From: Taibaiella chishuiensis
Lineage (GTDB): Bacteria > Bacteroidota > Bacteroidia > Chitinophagales > Chitinophagaceae
DNA: 64,000 nucleotides
NCBI RefSeq assembly: GCF_003014535.1
Contig: NZ_PYGD01000001.1
Coordinates: 62,001 to 126,000 of the forward strand
Direction: 5' to 3'
Part shown: positions 27,589-36,515 of the stretch, piece by piece
Numbering within the stretch: position 1 is the first letter of the stretch
Layout: the number at the start of each line of letters is the position of its first letter
Made by a program: the position numbers and the translations under genes
Notes under the pieces: generated by a model
What the model was told of the DNA's origin: nothing
What the model saw: the letters and a program-made list of their open reading frames with translations, nothing else
Database searches by the model: none

Positions 27589-27621
27589 TTGTTCCGGGTA
27601 AGCCGGGCTTACCCGGAACAA
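27589..27621 (-). terminator. Near-perfect 33-base palindrome between two secreted-protein genes
   Basis: TTGTTCCGGGTAAGCC pairs with GGCTTACCCGGAACAA around a single central G (27605). It lies after the stop of the 27696-28430 gene and before the start of the 26766-27569 gene. There is no T run, so it may be a terminator, an mRNA-stabilising hairpin or an operator. Confidence 0.5.
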
Positions 27622-27695
27622 GGATTTGAATAAAGGGAACTCTTCAGTACATCGGGGCAGCAAACAGGACAACTGTTCTCAGGCCCCTATACTTA

Positions 27696-28430
27696 TTATT
27701 GATAAGTAGTGGTAACGGTAGTACTGTTCACAGTAGGTGCGTTGTTGATCACTACGTTGGCTGTACTGCTTGCAGTACATGCGGCCATACCGGCGGTAGT
27801 ACCTACCAGGGTCTGTGCATAAGTCACAGAGGCGTTATAGGTATAGGTACCCGCTGTAGTCGGGAAGTTGGCAGCAGCTACAGTGTAAACGTTGGCTGCG
27901 GCAGTACCGGCAGGCGCTGCAGGTGTAGTACCGGGTGTCCAGGTATATACCAGGCCACCATAACCGCTGGCGGTAGTCGGAGCCGTACCGTTAGCTGTAG
28001 TGGTTGCTGTAATCACGATATTGGTGGGGCTGCCAAGACAGTAGAAGGTGGATCCCGGGGTAGCGGTAACCGCCAGGTGCGGGTAAATTACAAGCACTTT
28101 GGTATACAGGTTCGACGGACAGGAAGCACCACCGGTTTGCGTAACGGTTAAGGTGTAAGTTGTGAGAATAGGGGCATTGGTTGTGTTGGCATTACCTGTG
28201 AGCACGAGGGTAGAATCCGTACCCACCACGGTACCTGCACCATTCTTCCACTCATAAGTATAGGTTACGCCGCCGGTAGCCGATGGCCCTTTAAGCGTAA
28301 GCTGCTGGCCGGCACAGATTTTAGAAGTATCGGATAAGCCGCCTGTACCACTTTGAGCATTGGCTGCCGTTACGCCTATCACCATAAATAAGGCGATAGC
28401 AATCGATTTGAGGATCATTTTCTTGTTCAT
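27696..28430 (-). CDS. Secreted Thr/Ala-rich Ig/PKD-like protein without a visible sorting domain
   Basis: A 244-residue exported protein with signal peptide MNKKMILKSIAIALFMVIGVTAANAQ. Residues about 38-115 form an Ig-like unit (KICAGQQLTLKGPSATGGVTYTYEWKN is split across its start). A second unit with TFYCLGSPTNIVITATTTAN runs from about 120 to 235. Thr, Ala and Gly make up much of the protein. It ends abruptly in TVTTTYQ with no T9SS type A or B domain. Its last codons and stop (CTTATCAATAA) match those of the neighbouring 28518 gene. It lies 87 bases after that gene on the same strand and may be a shorter paralogue of it. Function unknown. Confidence 0.7.
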   Translation of the reverse strand: MNKKMILKSIAIALFMVIGVTAANAQSGTGGLSDTSKICAGQQLTLKGPSATGGVTYTYEWKNGAGTVVGTDSTLVLTGNANTTNAPILTTYTLTVTQTGGASCPSNLYTKVLVIYPHLAVTATPGSTFYCLGSPTNIVITATTTANGTAPTTASGYGGLVYTWTPGTTPAAPAGTAAANVYTVAAANFPTTAGTYTYNASVTYAQTLVGTTAGMAACTASSTANVVINNAPTVNSTTVTTTYQ

Positions 28431-28517
28431 AGTCTGTCTTTTTTAAATTGTTTTTGTGTTGTTTTTTTTGTGTGTGTATAAAAATCTTCTCCGGGTTTGA
28501 ACGGTGGTTTTTAAGGG

Positions 28518-30767
28518 TTATTGATAAGATGTATTTACCGGCGTAACGCTGGGATGCGCCTGTATCGTCAATGAAAAATTATAGTTCGTACTGGTACAAC
28601 TGGCATTCTTTACCGTAAGCACCCCGTTATAGACCCCCACAACCGCTGTCGCCTGGATCGTGAGCGTCATGTTGCCCGATGTACCGGTGAGCGTTGCATT
28701 GGTTGCATTGGGCAAACCCGTAGGCGAACCGGTCCACGTAATGCTGTATTGGTTAGGACTACCGGTAGTGGCCGTATAGGGCAGTGCCACCGAGGTGGCG
28801 CCAAGGCAGCTGTATATCGCACTCCCCGCCGTAATAGTGGGCAGGGGCGACACCGTTATTTTGATCACGTTACTGCGCGATGCGCAACCGCTCAGCGTGA
28901 CCACCCTGCGGTAATAGGTCGTCTGGGTCAGTGCCGGCGGGGTGTAGGTAATACCGTTACCGGTACCCGCAGCAGCGGTAAACAATACACTATCGGTCGA
29001 CTGCTGCCACAGGAACGTATTGGTACCGGCGCTGGTAGGCGCTGTAGAGGTAAAGGCTACCGGTGTGGCGCCCGAGCAGATCGACTGGTTGGCAGCCACC
29101 GTATTGGGTACAATGGTTGCCGTTATGGTAACTGTGGTCCTACCGGTACTTACACAACCGGTTACGGTATTGTAAGCATCTACGTACATCGTGGTATCCG
29201 CAGCCAGGGCACTCGTTGTGTAGGTATTGCCGGTAAAGAAGGCCGTACCGCCCGAGCTCACCCGGTACCAGCGGTACACGGTATTGGTAGCCGGCGAAGA
29301 GACGGTCAGGGTTTTGGTAGAATCTTTACAAACCGTAATAGGCCCGGCAAAAGCCGGTGCAGTCGGTAGCGTATTCATCAATACCCGCACCGGCACACGC
29401 TCTGATTCCGGGGTACAGGCCGATTTTTTGGTGGATACCCAATAGGTCGTATTCACAGAGAGCGCTGGTGTAACATAAGTCGCACCCGTATTAAGGACCG
29501 TCAGATCTGTGGCTGCAGCGGTAGCATACCAGCGCACAATATTGCCCGATGCCGGGGCATCGACCGCCAGCGTTGCGGTATTGCCGGGACATATATAAAC
29601 CGTATCGTCCAGGGGAGCGGTAAATGTGGGTTTGGGCGGCGTTATCTGTACCTCGTTTAAATTGAGCGAGCTCAATACGGCAGCCAGTGAATTGAGGGTA
29701 AGCTCCACGCGGTTAAAAGGCTGGGTATTACCCGGTATCGTTACCGAATAGGGCGTTGGATTGGCCAGCAGGCCCAAAAGGTCCAGCGAAAGCAGGGCGC
29801 CCACATTCGCCGTCCATACTGCTGTAGGATTAGTGCCGTTATAGGCGCTCACCGTTATACCGTTAAGCAGGTCGAGCGATAACAGTGCCGCCGATTTGGA
29901 TAGGGTAACGGTTACGGCATCGCCGGTACCGGTAGCTGCCGAGAAATACACCTTCTGGGTAATAGAAGCGCCAACCCCCAATACGCCGAAAGCCAGGGTG
30001 GAAGCGGTACTCACATTACCATCTATTGCATTGTTAGGTTGGCTTACCCCGGCGCCCAAACTGATGCCACCCGTGGTATACGTAGTATAATAGGGGATAT
30101 TACAGGTAGGATCGTAGATATAAGCATAGTATACATTGGCCGCTGCAGTGGCGGTATTGTTGCCGATACCCAGCAAGGTCGATCCCTGGTCTGTGGTAAC
30201 CGTTATCCTTACGCTGTTACAGTTGCCCGTAGGTACAAAAATGTAATCCCCTACAGCATTTACAGCCAGGGTAGAGGCCAGCACCGAACTACCGACTGCA
30301 GTGGTATTGTTATAAGCCTGCAGGGAAATTTTAGTCAGCGGTGTCGCGGTCGAATTGGCCAGGGCATCCATTTTGATGATGATCGGGTTCCCCGCTAACG
30401 GCGTAGTCGCGCCGGTAAAGTTCACATTCATATAGGCCGTCGAGACCGCGCCGTTTCCCGCACCCAGGCCCGACCCGGGCGCACCGCTCGTAGCTTTTAC
30501 TTCGGCATAATTGGTGTAAATGGCATCGTTCAGGAAGGTAGGATTCACGATGCTGAAAGAACCTGTAGCACCCACACTGCCCCCAAGCCCGGCCGGTCCG
30601 CCTGCACCGCCAGAGCCGCCGGTATTTGCCGGCGCAGGCCCTACATACTGGCCGTAGATCAGGGTTTGCGCTGTCGCCCCTTCCGCATAACACATTAAGC
30701 CCGCCCATACGATCAGCAGGAGAAAGCGGTAACGGTTCCGGTTTAATATGGCGCGTGCAGTGTACAT
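28518..30767 (-). CDS. Large secreted Ig-like repeat protein without a visible sorting domain
   Basis: About 749 residues from the ATG at 30767 (MYTARAILNRNRYRFLLLIV), which gives a long signal peptide ending GATAQ; an ATG-less extension of 12 codons exists upstream. A Gly-rich stretch follows it (NTGGSGGAGGPAGLGGSVGA). Residues about 60-400 are beta-rich and Ala/Thr/Val-rich, with repeated SLDLL motifs (ALLSLDLLNGITV, ALLSLDLLGLLAN). From about 400 on there are Ig-like units marked by VYICPGNTATL, TVCKDSTKTLTVSSP and SICSGATPVAFTS, then TAGSAIYSCLGATSVALPY. The protein ends in PSVTPVNTSYQ without a T9SS domain. Probably a surface or extracellular protein; function unknown. Confidence 0.72.
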   Translation of the reverse strand: MYTARAILNRNRYRFLLLIVWAGLMCYAEGATAQTLIYGQYVGPAPANTGGSGGAGGPAGLGGSVGATGSFSIVNPTFLNDAIYTNYAEVKATSGAPGSGLGAGNGAVSTAYMNVNFTGATTPLAGNPIIIKMDALANSTATPLTKISLQAYNNTTAVGSSVLASTLAVNAVGDYIFVPTGNCNSVRITVTTDQGSTLLGIGNNTATAAANVYYAYIYDPTCNIPYYTTYTTGGISLGAGVSQPNNAIDGNVSTASTLAFGVLGVGASITQKVYFSAATGTGDAVTVTLSKSAALLSLDLLNGITVSAYNGTNPTAVWTANVGALLSLDLLGLLANPTPYSVTIPGNTQPFNRVELTLNSLAAVLSSLNLNEVQITPPKPTFTAPLDDTVYICPGNTATLAVDAPASGNIVRWYATAAATDLTVLNTGATYVTPALSVNTTYWVSTKKSACTPESERVPVRVLMNTLPTAPAFAGPITVCKDSTKTLTVSSPATNTVYRWYRVSSGGTAFFTGNTYTTSALAADTTMYVDAYNTVTGCVSTGRTTVTITATIVPNTVAANQSICSGATPVAFTSTAPTSAGTNTFLWQQSTDSVLFTAAAGTGNGITYTPPALTQTTYYRRVVTLSGCASRSNVIKITVSPLPTITAGSAIYSCLGATSVALPYTATTGSPNQYSITWTGSPTGLPNATNATLTGTSGNMTLTIQATAVVGVYNGVLTVKNASCTSTNYNFSLTIQAHPSVTPVNTSYQ

Positions 30768-31754
30768 TTCGGCGTAATACAGGGAAAAATTCAGGCAAAG
30801 CAATCCCGGTCAGTGCCCGGGGTAAACCGGGAGCCGGCAACATTTATTTAAAAATCAATTATTTATGCAATTTGTTAAAAATCAGGAATTATTTTTAACT
30901 TTATGATCTGATTCTCTTAACAAATTATCTTAAAAGGCAGTCCAATTCGAGGTGATTGTTAATCTTTTAACAAAAATAACCGGCTGGCTTGAAAAGAGGA
31001 AATGCAAAAAGGGTGTTTGTGCACGAACAACCATTATTTGTCTCTGAACGACATATAATCGTGCTAAAACCTGGCGGAAACAGGACCAAAAACAGTATTA
31101 AAAAGAACCCAAAAAACCGACTTATGCACCACCTTTACCCTATGCCTCCCGGCTTGCAGTACCATTGCTCCCTTCATGCTCCGAATCCGGCCCCAGGCTT
31201 GCCACAGGCAATATTGCCCCGCTTCTTCTGCGATTTCCGGCAACGACCGGGTTCCCGGTTATAAAAACAGGTTTTTACAGGTTTTTGACGCGTATTATTT
31301 ATACGCCGCAACGGCATGGTCCAAAGCAGTCTTTCAAGGCCTGACCTTTAAACACATATCTACGTGAATAATGTGTACCGGACCTCTTAATTCTACAAAA
31401 GGTGAATTATAATCTACAATAACATGGCATTTCAGGACAGAAAAAGATAATATTTAATGCGTCTATACATATAATATAAATAGTATGTCAGCAACAGAAT
31501 CCGTATCTTTTTGTAATAATTGCACCAGGTACCCTTAATTGTATGACCACTCAGCAAATTGATATCATTCATGCCACCAGGCCGGAAGCGGAAATAGCCC
31601 GTAGCGGCTCCTGCCGGACAGCAACCACCTGCTGCCAGCGCCATGCCCGGGCGGGGGTCGCAGCATGCCTCCTGCAGCGCTGAAATTCCCAGGTACCACA
31701 ACCCTGCACCCTGCAATTCATAAACCCAACCAAACCAACCAACCATACCAAACG
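30768..31754. other. Gene-free AT-rich region of about 990 bases
   Basis: No open frame here has a signal, motif or composition that supports a gene; the longest plus frame (30989-31264) looks random. It is more AT-rich than its surroundings in 30840-31000 and 31380-31560. It holds four TTGTTAA/TTAACAA half-sites (30871-30973), a tandem 10-base repeat ACAGGTTTTT at 31267-31286, and a CCAA-rich leader just before the regulator gene at 31755. Confidence 0.7.
30871..30973. repeat. Cluster of TTGTTAA / TTAACAA inverted half-sites
   Basis: TTTGTTAA at 30871-30878 and TTAACAAA at 30917-30924 form one inverted pair. TTGTTAA at 30956-30962 and TTAACAA at 30967-30973 form a tight palindrome with a 4-base spacer. 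They lie about 100-205 bases upstream of the secreted-protein start at 30767 and may be an operator. Confidence 0.4.
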
Positions 31755-32474
31755 ATGAAAATCTTAATTGTAGAAGACGAGCCACTGATAGCCGACAGCC
31801 TGTTTCAACTCTTGCGGATACTCGAATACGAGCCTTATCCTCCCGTATCTAACCCGGCCGATGCCATCGAGATACTGGAACACAACCCTCCTGACCTGGT
31901 ACTGCTGGACCTTAATCTCGCCCATAACCTTTCCGGGCTCGAGGTTGCAGCCTATATCCAGAACCATAAACTGAAGATCCCTTTTATCGTACTGACCTCC
32001 AATAGCGGCGCCTCCATGGTGGCGCAGGTAAAAAAGTACCACCCGGCTTCCTACCTCATCAAACCGTTTATGCGGGAAGCGCTTTTTGCAGCAATAGAAA
32101 TAGCCGTGCCCGACGAAGAGGAAGAAGAAATCATAGATGATGCGATCCTGCTTAAAACCGGGAACCGTTCGGAGATCCTGAACCTGCGCGAGCTTATTTA
32201 CCTGAAGGCCAGCGGCAAGTATACCGAGCTCCACTTCTCCTTCGGGAAGCGCCTGGTAAGACTCCCGTTATCCTCTTTTATCAAGGAAAACCAGAACCAG
32301 AGCCTGCTGCGCGTGCACAAGACCTATGCGGTAAACCCCTCATACATCAAGGCTTTTGCGGTAGATGAGCTTTTTATGGGCGATAGTAAAATACCGATCG
32401 GCCGCTTTTTTATGCCGGCCGTAAACAATTACCTGAAGTCCAGGGGAATACACAAGAAAGAGCTCCGGGGCTAA
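31755..32474 (+). CDS. LytTR-family response regulator
   Basis: 239 residues from the ATG at 31755; the frame runs 30 codons upstream through the CCAA-rich leader, which is not protein-like. Residues 1-120 are a receiver domain: MKILIVEDEP gives the acidic pair, Asp52 in LVLLDLNLAH is the phosphoacceptor, and Ser/Thr and Lys positions follow in FIVLTSNSG and SYLIKPFM. Residues about 135-235 are a LytTR DNA-binding domain (REIYLKASGKYTELHF-like, then LLRVHKTYAVNPSYIKAF). No kinase gene is adjacent, so it is an orphan; a possible partner is a kinase elsewhere, or the TPR kinase at 41093. It stands 78 bases upstream of hutH, which has its own promoter-like element. Confidence 0.9.
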   Translation: MKILIVEDEPLIADSLFQLLRILEYEPYPPVSNPADAIEILEHNPPDLVLLDLNLAHNLSGLEVAAYIQNHKLKIPFIVLTSNSGASMVAQVKKYHPASYLIKPFMREALFAAIEIAVPDEEEEEIIDDAILLKTGNRSEILNLRELIYLKASGKYTELHFSFGKRLVRLPLSSFIKENQNQSLLRVHKTYAVNPSYIKAFAVDELFMGDSKIPIGRFFMPAVNNYLKSRGIHKKELRG

Positions 32475-32519
32475 AACCCGGCGGCTGGCACAAAAGAGCA
32501 GAAATAAAGGGAATACAGC

Positions 32520-32527
32520 TATCTTTG
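32520..32527 (+). promoter_or_regulatory. Putative -7 element of hutH
   Basis: TATCTTTG followed by CC fits TAnnTTTG, 25 bases before the hutH ATG. This suggests that hutH does not depend on read-through from the regulator gene upstream. Confidence 0.5.
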
Positions 32528-32552
32528 CCAGCCTTAAAACGATACTGACCGT

Positions 32553-34031
32553 ATGGAACTACCTGCTCATTTAAGCATAGCACAGTTAACAGAATTACTA
32601 AATAATAAAATTACGCTTTCAGCAACAGATTTACAGAAAGTGAACGCCAACCGGGATTTCCTGGACCGCAAAATTGCGGGTGGCGATACCTATTACGGCA
32701 TCAATACAGGCTTTGGCTCGCTCTGCGATGTACGCATCAGCGACGATCAACTGAAAGAACTGCAGGAAAACCTGGTCTGCTCGCATGCCTGCGGCTTTGG
32801 CGACGAGGTGCCTTCCGGGATCGTAAAGCTGATGTTGCTGCTGAAGATCCGCGGCCTGGCCCAGGGTTTCAGCGGTATTCACGAAGACACGATACAACGC
32901 CTGGTAGCCTTCTACAATGAAGACCTGCTGCCGGTTGTATTCGAGCAGGGCTCGCTGGGCGCTTCGGGCGACCTGGCCCCGCTTGCCCACCTGAGCCTGC
33001 CTTTACTCGGCAAGGGTAAAGTGCGGTACAACAACGAAGTGCTCGCTGCCGCCGACGCCCTGCAACAGAAAGGGATGGCGCCGTTGCCTTTACACGCCAA
33101 AGAAGGCCTGGCCCTGCTTAACGGCACCCAGTTTATGAGCAGTTATGCCACCTGGGCCCTGCTGCAGGCACAACGCCTGCAACGCTGGGCCGACGTGATC
33201 GCCGCACTGTCGCTCGAAGCCTTCGACGGCAAGGCCGAACCCTTCTCGCACCCGATACACCGCATACGGCCGCATGCCGGGCAGATTGAAACGGCCGAGG
33301 CGGTACGCAGCCTGCTCGAAGGCAGCGAACTGCAACAGGGTGTAAAAATTCAGGTACAGGACCCCTACTCCTTCCGTTGCGTGCCCCAGGTACACGGCGC
33401 TACCAAGGACGTGATCCGCAATATTACCGCGGTGGTAGAGATCGAGATCAACTCGGTTACCGACAACCCCATCGTATTCGAAGAAGAAGACCTGATCCAG
33501 AGCGGCGGCAACTTCCATGGTCAGCCCCTGGCACTTAACCTCGACTTCTTCGCCATCGCTATGGCCGAACTCGCCAATATATCGGAACGCAGAACCTACC
33601 TGCTGGTAAGCGGGCAAAGAGGCCTGCCGCCGTTCCTGGCCAAGAATGCAGGCCTGCACAGCGGCTTTATGATCGCCCAGTATACGGCAGCCTCGATCGT
33701 AAGCCAGAACAAACAATACTGCACACCGGCCTCGGTAGACAGCATTGTAAGCAGCAACGGCCAGGAAGACCATGTGAGCATGGGCGCCAACGCCGCTACC
33801 AAACTCAAAAAGGTAATCGATAATGTACAAAGGGTATTGGCCATCGAACTCCTTTGCGCAGCACAGGCCCTCGACTTCCGCCAGCCGGCAAAAACATCGC
33901 CCAAACTGCAACGCCTGTTTGAAGCTTTCCGTAAAGAAGTTACCTTTAACGACGCGGACCGCATCCTGCACGACGATATGGCCAGGGCCGAACGTTTCCT
34001 GGATCAGCAGGCCGATGCAATTTTAGGTTAA
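32553..34031 (+). CDS. hutH: Histidine ammonia-lyase
   Basis: A 492-residue cytoplasmic enzyme that removes ammonia from L-histidine to give urocanate, the first step of histidine breakdown. The sequence GSLGASGDLAPLAHLSL holds Ala137-Ser138-Gly139, which cyclise to the MIO cofactor. YYGINTGFG near residue 48 carries the catalytic Tyr, and CSHACGFG (about 76-83) has the His typical of histidine- or tyrosine-specific lyases. Downstream are QDPYSFRCVPQVHGA and NSVTDNPIVF, both family signatures. The length fits HutH. No other hut gene is nearby. A tyrosine ammonia-lyase activity cannot be fully excluded from sequence alone. Confidence 0.92.
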   Translation: MELPAHLSIAQLTELLNNKITLSATDLQKVNANRDFLDRKIAGGDTYYGINTGFGSLCDVRISDDQLKELQENLVCSHACGFGDEVPSGIVKLMLLLKIRGLAQGFSGIHEDTIQRLVAFYNEDLLPVVFEQGSLGASGDLAPLAHLSLPLLGKGKVRYNNEVLAAADALQQKGMAPLPLHAKEGLALLNGTQFMSSYATWALLQAQRLQRWADVIAALSLEAFDGKAEPFSHPIHRIRPHAGQIETAEAVRSLLEGSELQQGVKIQVQDPYSFRCVPQVHGATKDVIRNITAVVEIEINSVTDNPIVFEEEDLIQSGGNFHGQPLALNLDFFAIAMAELANISERRTYLLVSGQRGLPPFLAKNAGLHSGFMIAQYTAASIVSQNKQYCTPASVDSIVSSNGQEDHVSMGANAATKLKKVIDNVQRVLAIELLCAAQALDFRQPAKTSPKLQRLFEAFRKEVTFNDADRILHDDMARAERFLDQQADAILG

Positions 34032-34042
34032 TCTATTATCCG

Positions 34043-34075
34043 CAGGGAAAAGGTTGATCCTTTTCCCTGTTTTCC
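34043..34075 (+). terminator. Intrinsic terminator of hutH
   Basis: An 11-bp inverted repeat (CAGGGAAAAGG with CCTTTTCCCTG, 5-base loop) is followed by TTTTCCTTTTT. It ends 17 bases before the murF ATG. Confidence 0.85.
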
Positions 34076-34092
34076 TTTTTATCCATTCGTTT

Positions 34093-35376
34093 ATGACCAT
34101 CCGGGAGTTATACGAGCTTTACCTGAAATACCCTGCCGTACAGACCGACAGCAGGAAGATCAAGGCAGGCGATATTTTCTTCGCCCTCAAAGGCGACAAT
34201 TTTAACGGCAATGCCTTTGCCGCACAGGCGCTCGCAGACGGCGCGGCCTATGCCGTGGTAGACGAGGCGGCCTATGCCACCGGTCCGCAATATGTGCTGG
34301 TAACCGATGTGCTGCAAACCCTGCAGCAACTGGCCGCACACCACCGCTTACAGTTGCCCATACCCGTAATCGCCATCACGGGTTCGAATGGTAAAACAAC
34401 CACCAAAGAGCTGCTGATTGCCGTACTCTCTGCCAAATACAAGACTTACGCTACAGAAGGCAATCTCAACAACCATATCGGCGTACCGCTTACCCTGCTC
34501 AAAATCAAACCCGATGCGGAGTTTGCCATTGTAGAAATGGGCGCCAGCCATATCGGCGAGATCGCCTCCTACTGCAGGATCGCGGCCCCGGACTATGGCC
34601 TGATCACCAATTGCGGCAAGGCCCATATCGAAGGTTTCGGCAGCCTGGAAGGCGTACGCAAAGGCAAAGGCGAACTGTATGATTTCCTGCGCGAGTTTTC
34701 GGGCAGCATTTTCCGGAATGCCGATCTGCCTTACCTTAGCGATATGGCCAGGGGCATCGACGAGCAGGTTACCTATGGCACCGCCAACGCTGAAATCATT
34801 GGCCGGGCCACGGGGCATAACCTGCTGTTGCAGGTAACCATACTGACTGCCGGGCTCGAAACCCAGATACAAACCCAGCTGGTAGGCGATTACAACCTGG
34901 CCAATGTGCTGGCAGCCGTAGCCGTTGGCGAATATTTCGACGTAGATATCGATACGATCAAAAAGGCCATCGAAAGTTATGCGCCTTCCAACAGCCGCTC
35001 GCAATGGCTTGAAAAAGGCACGAATAAGATCATTCTCGACGCGTACAATGCCAACCCGACCAGTATGAAGCTGGCTATCGAAAACATTGCCCAATTGGAA
35101 GCGGATAATAAATGGCTGTTGCTGGGTGCGATGAAGGAGATGGGCGAAACCGCCGCAGCCGAACACCAGGCGCTCATAGACCTGCTGCAGCAACTGGGCC
35201 TGAAACAGGTGATCCTTACCGGCGCCGAATACGAAGGTACACGGAACCCTTACCCCTGGTTTGCAACCGCGCAGCAACTTAAAGACTACCTGCTGCAACA
35301 CCCGATACAAAACGCGACCCTGCTGATCAAAGGATCGAGAGGTTCTAAAATGGAAACCGTGCTCGACGCCTTTTAA
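34093..35376 (+). CDS. murF: UDP-N-acetylmuramoyl-tripeptide--D-alanyl-D-alanine ligase
   Basis: 427 residues from the ATG at 34093; the frame extends 13 codons upstream into the hutH terminator, so the later start is right. It is a Mur ligase: an N-terminal substrate domain (TDSRKIKAGDIFFALKGDN), an ATP-binding P-loop (VIAITGSNGKTTTKELL, about residue 95-112), a central ATPase domain with FAIVEMGASHIGEIA, and a C-terminal domain with DAYNANPTSM, the MurF signature. It adds D-Ala-D-Ala to UDP-MurNAc-tripeptide in peptidoglycan synthesis in the cytoplasm. It stands apart from any dcw cluster, which is usual for Bacteroidota murF. It ends 50 bases before a small exported-protein gene. Confidence 0.95.
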   Translation: MTIRELYELYLKYPAVQTDSRKIKAGDIFFALKGDNFNGNAFAAQALADGAAYAVVDEAAYATGPQYVLVTDVLQTLQQLAAHHRLQLPIPVIAITGSNGKTTTKELLIAVLSAKYKTYATEGNLNNHIGVPLTLLKIKPDAEFAIVEMGASHIGEIASYCRIAAPDYGLITNCGKAHIEGFGSLEGVRKGKGELYDFLREFSGSIFRNADLPYLSDMARGIDEQVTYGTANAEIIGRATGHNLLLQVTILTAGLETQIQTQLVGDYNLANVLAAVAVGEYFDVDIDTIKKAIESYAPSNSRSQWLEKGTNKIILDAYNANPTSMKLAIENIAQLEADNKWLLLGAMKEMGETAAAEHQALIDLLQQLGLKQVILTGAEYEGTRNPYPWFATAQQLKDYLLQHPIQNATLLIKGSRGSKMETVLDAF

Positions 35377-35426
35377 AAAGTGCGAACCGGCTATTCCTGT
35401 TTATTTGCTGAAAAACAAAAAATCCT

Positions 35427-35948
35427 ATGCGCGCCGTACTGCTTATCCTGTTGTCCCTGCTCTGTGCCGCCCCGGCAGGCGCACAATACACCTCGAAGCT
35501 CGACGAACGGGCCAGCGTGGTATTCCCGGCCAAACCCATGGCCATGGACGGCGTAGTAAGCCAGATCCAATACAGCACCCTGGATAAAGACAATAAGATA
35601 ACGGCTATGGCCACCGCCATCGATGCGGGCCAGTTTGGCGTAGACTCGGCGACGCTTGCCGCCAACTACAACAACCAGCTGTTCGTGGAGATGATCACGC
35701 AAAGTGTGCTGGGCCAGTATCCCGGCGTGCAGGTGGTATCTAAGAAGAAGATCGCGCAGGACGCCTTTATGGGCTACGACATAAGCCTGGCCAATGAAAC
35801 ACCCGGCGGCAGCGTACCCTACAGCACCATTTACGCCCGTATCCTGTTTGCCGGCACCAAGGTGTATGCGCTTACGGTACTGGCCCTCAAGGATACCGAT
35901 GCCCAGGCCGACCGCGATAAATTCTACCGCTCCCTGAAAATAAACTAA
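35427..35948 (+). CDS. Small exported protein of unknown function, paralogue of the next gene
   Basis: A 173-residue protein with signal peptide MRAVLLILLSLLCAAPAGAQ. The mature part is about 150 residues and has no Cys. It shares an order of motifs with the next gene: a basic/acidic start then FPA or FPV, a middle with ANYNNQLFVEMI, then GYDISLANETPGGSVPYSTI followed by a Tyr-rich strand and a C-terminal RDKFYRSLKIN. I do not recognise the family. The gap to the next gene is 24 bases, so they form an operon. Likely periplasmic. Confidence 0.75.
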   Translation: MRAVLLILLSLLCAAPAGAQYTSKLDERASVVFPAKPMAMDGVVSQIQYSTLDKDNKITAMATAIDAGQFGVDSATLAANYNNQLFVEMITQSVLGQYPGVQVVSKKKIAQDAFMGYDISLANETPGGSVPYSTIYARILFAGTKVYALTVLALKDTDAQADRDKFYRSLKIN

Positions 35949-35972
35949 ACCACCGCCCGTTTAAGAGACACT

Positions 35973-36500
35973 ATGAAAAAGTTATTGCTGCTGCCCATAC
36001 TGCTTTGCTGCACGCTTTTTTGCTCCGCGCAGTTTCGCGAGCAGCTGAATACCAAAGCCAGCATCAGCTTCCCGGTTGCCGCTCAAAAAGGCAAGTCGGA
36101 CCAGAACAATTATTGGGTAGCCGATACCGGCAAAGACTCGCTGGCCATGCACCTGATGGCGATGACGCTGAACAGCCTCGACTACGACCTGAGCGCCAAG
36201 GCTATTGCGGATAACTACGACAAACCCGAGTTTATCGATGCCCTTATCGGCGGTATGGTCGGCGAAAAGGCACATATCAAAGAGCTGAACCGTAACAAGA
36301 TCTTTGCCGGCAAGGCAAAAGGTTATGCGATCGATATGATCAACGAGACACCGGACGAGGAATACCCTTATACGCATATGTATATCCGTTTCCTGTTTTC
36401 GGGCACCACCATCTATATGCTCGGGGCCTATACCGACGAAGAGGAAGCGAATGCAAAGATCCGTGACCAGTTCTTCAACTCCTTAACGATAAAGCCCTAA
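35973..36500 (+). CDS. Small exported protein of unknown function, paralogue of the previous gene
   Basis: A 175-residue protein with signal peptide MKKLLLLPILLCCTLFCSAQ. It matches its neighbour at FPV, ADNYDKPEFIDALIGG, GYAIDMINETPDEEYPYTHM, a hydrophobic FLFSGTTIYMLGAY and RDQFFNSLTI. The pair looks like an old tandem duplication, now about one-third identical by eye. The NETP motif, the following PY and the final RD-F--SL stretch are the best conserved parts. Function unknown; periplasmic by signal peptide. The next gene starts 15 bases on and is probably in the same transcript. Confidence 0.75.
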   Translation: MKKLLLLPILLCCTLFCSAQFREQLNTKASISFPVAAQKGKSDQNNYWVADTGKDSLAMHLMAMTLNSLDYDLSAKAIADNYDKPEFIDALIGGMVGEKAHIKELNRNKIFAGKAKGYAIDMINETPDEEYPYTHMYIRFLFSGTTIYMLGAYTDEEEANAKIRDQFFNSLTIKP

Positions 36501-36515
36501 CCGGCCACCCGGCTT

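Noticed and set aside
31267-31286. CRISPR-like tandem repeat
   Set aside because: Only two adjacent 10-base units (ACAGGTTTTT) with no spacers and no cas genes in the window.
31432-31785. Minus-strand frame across the start of the orphan LytTR gene
   Set aside because: It overlaps a clear receiver domain and consists of Trp/Gly-rich antisense sequence.
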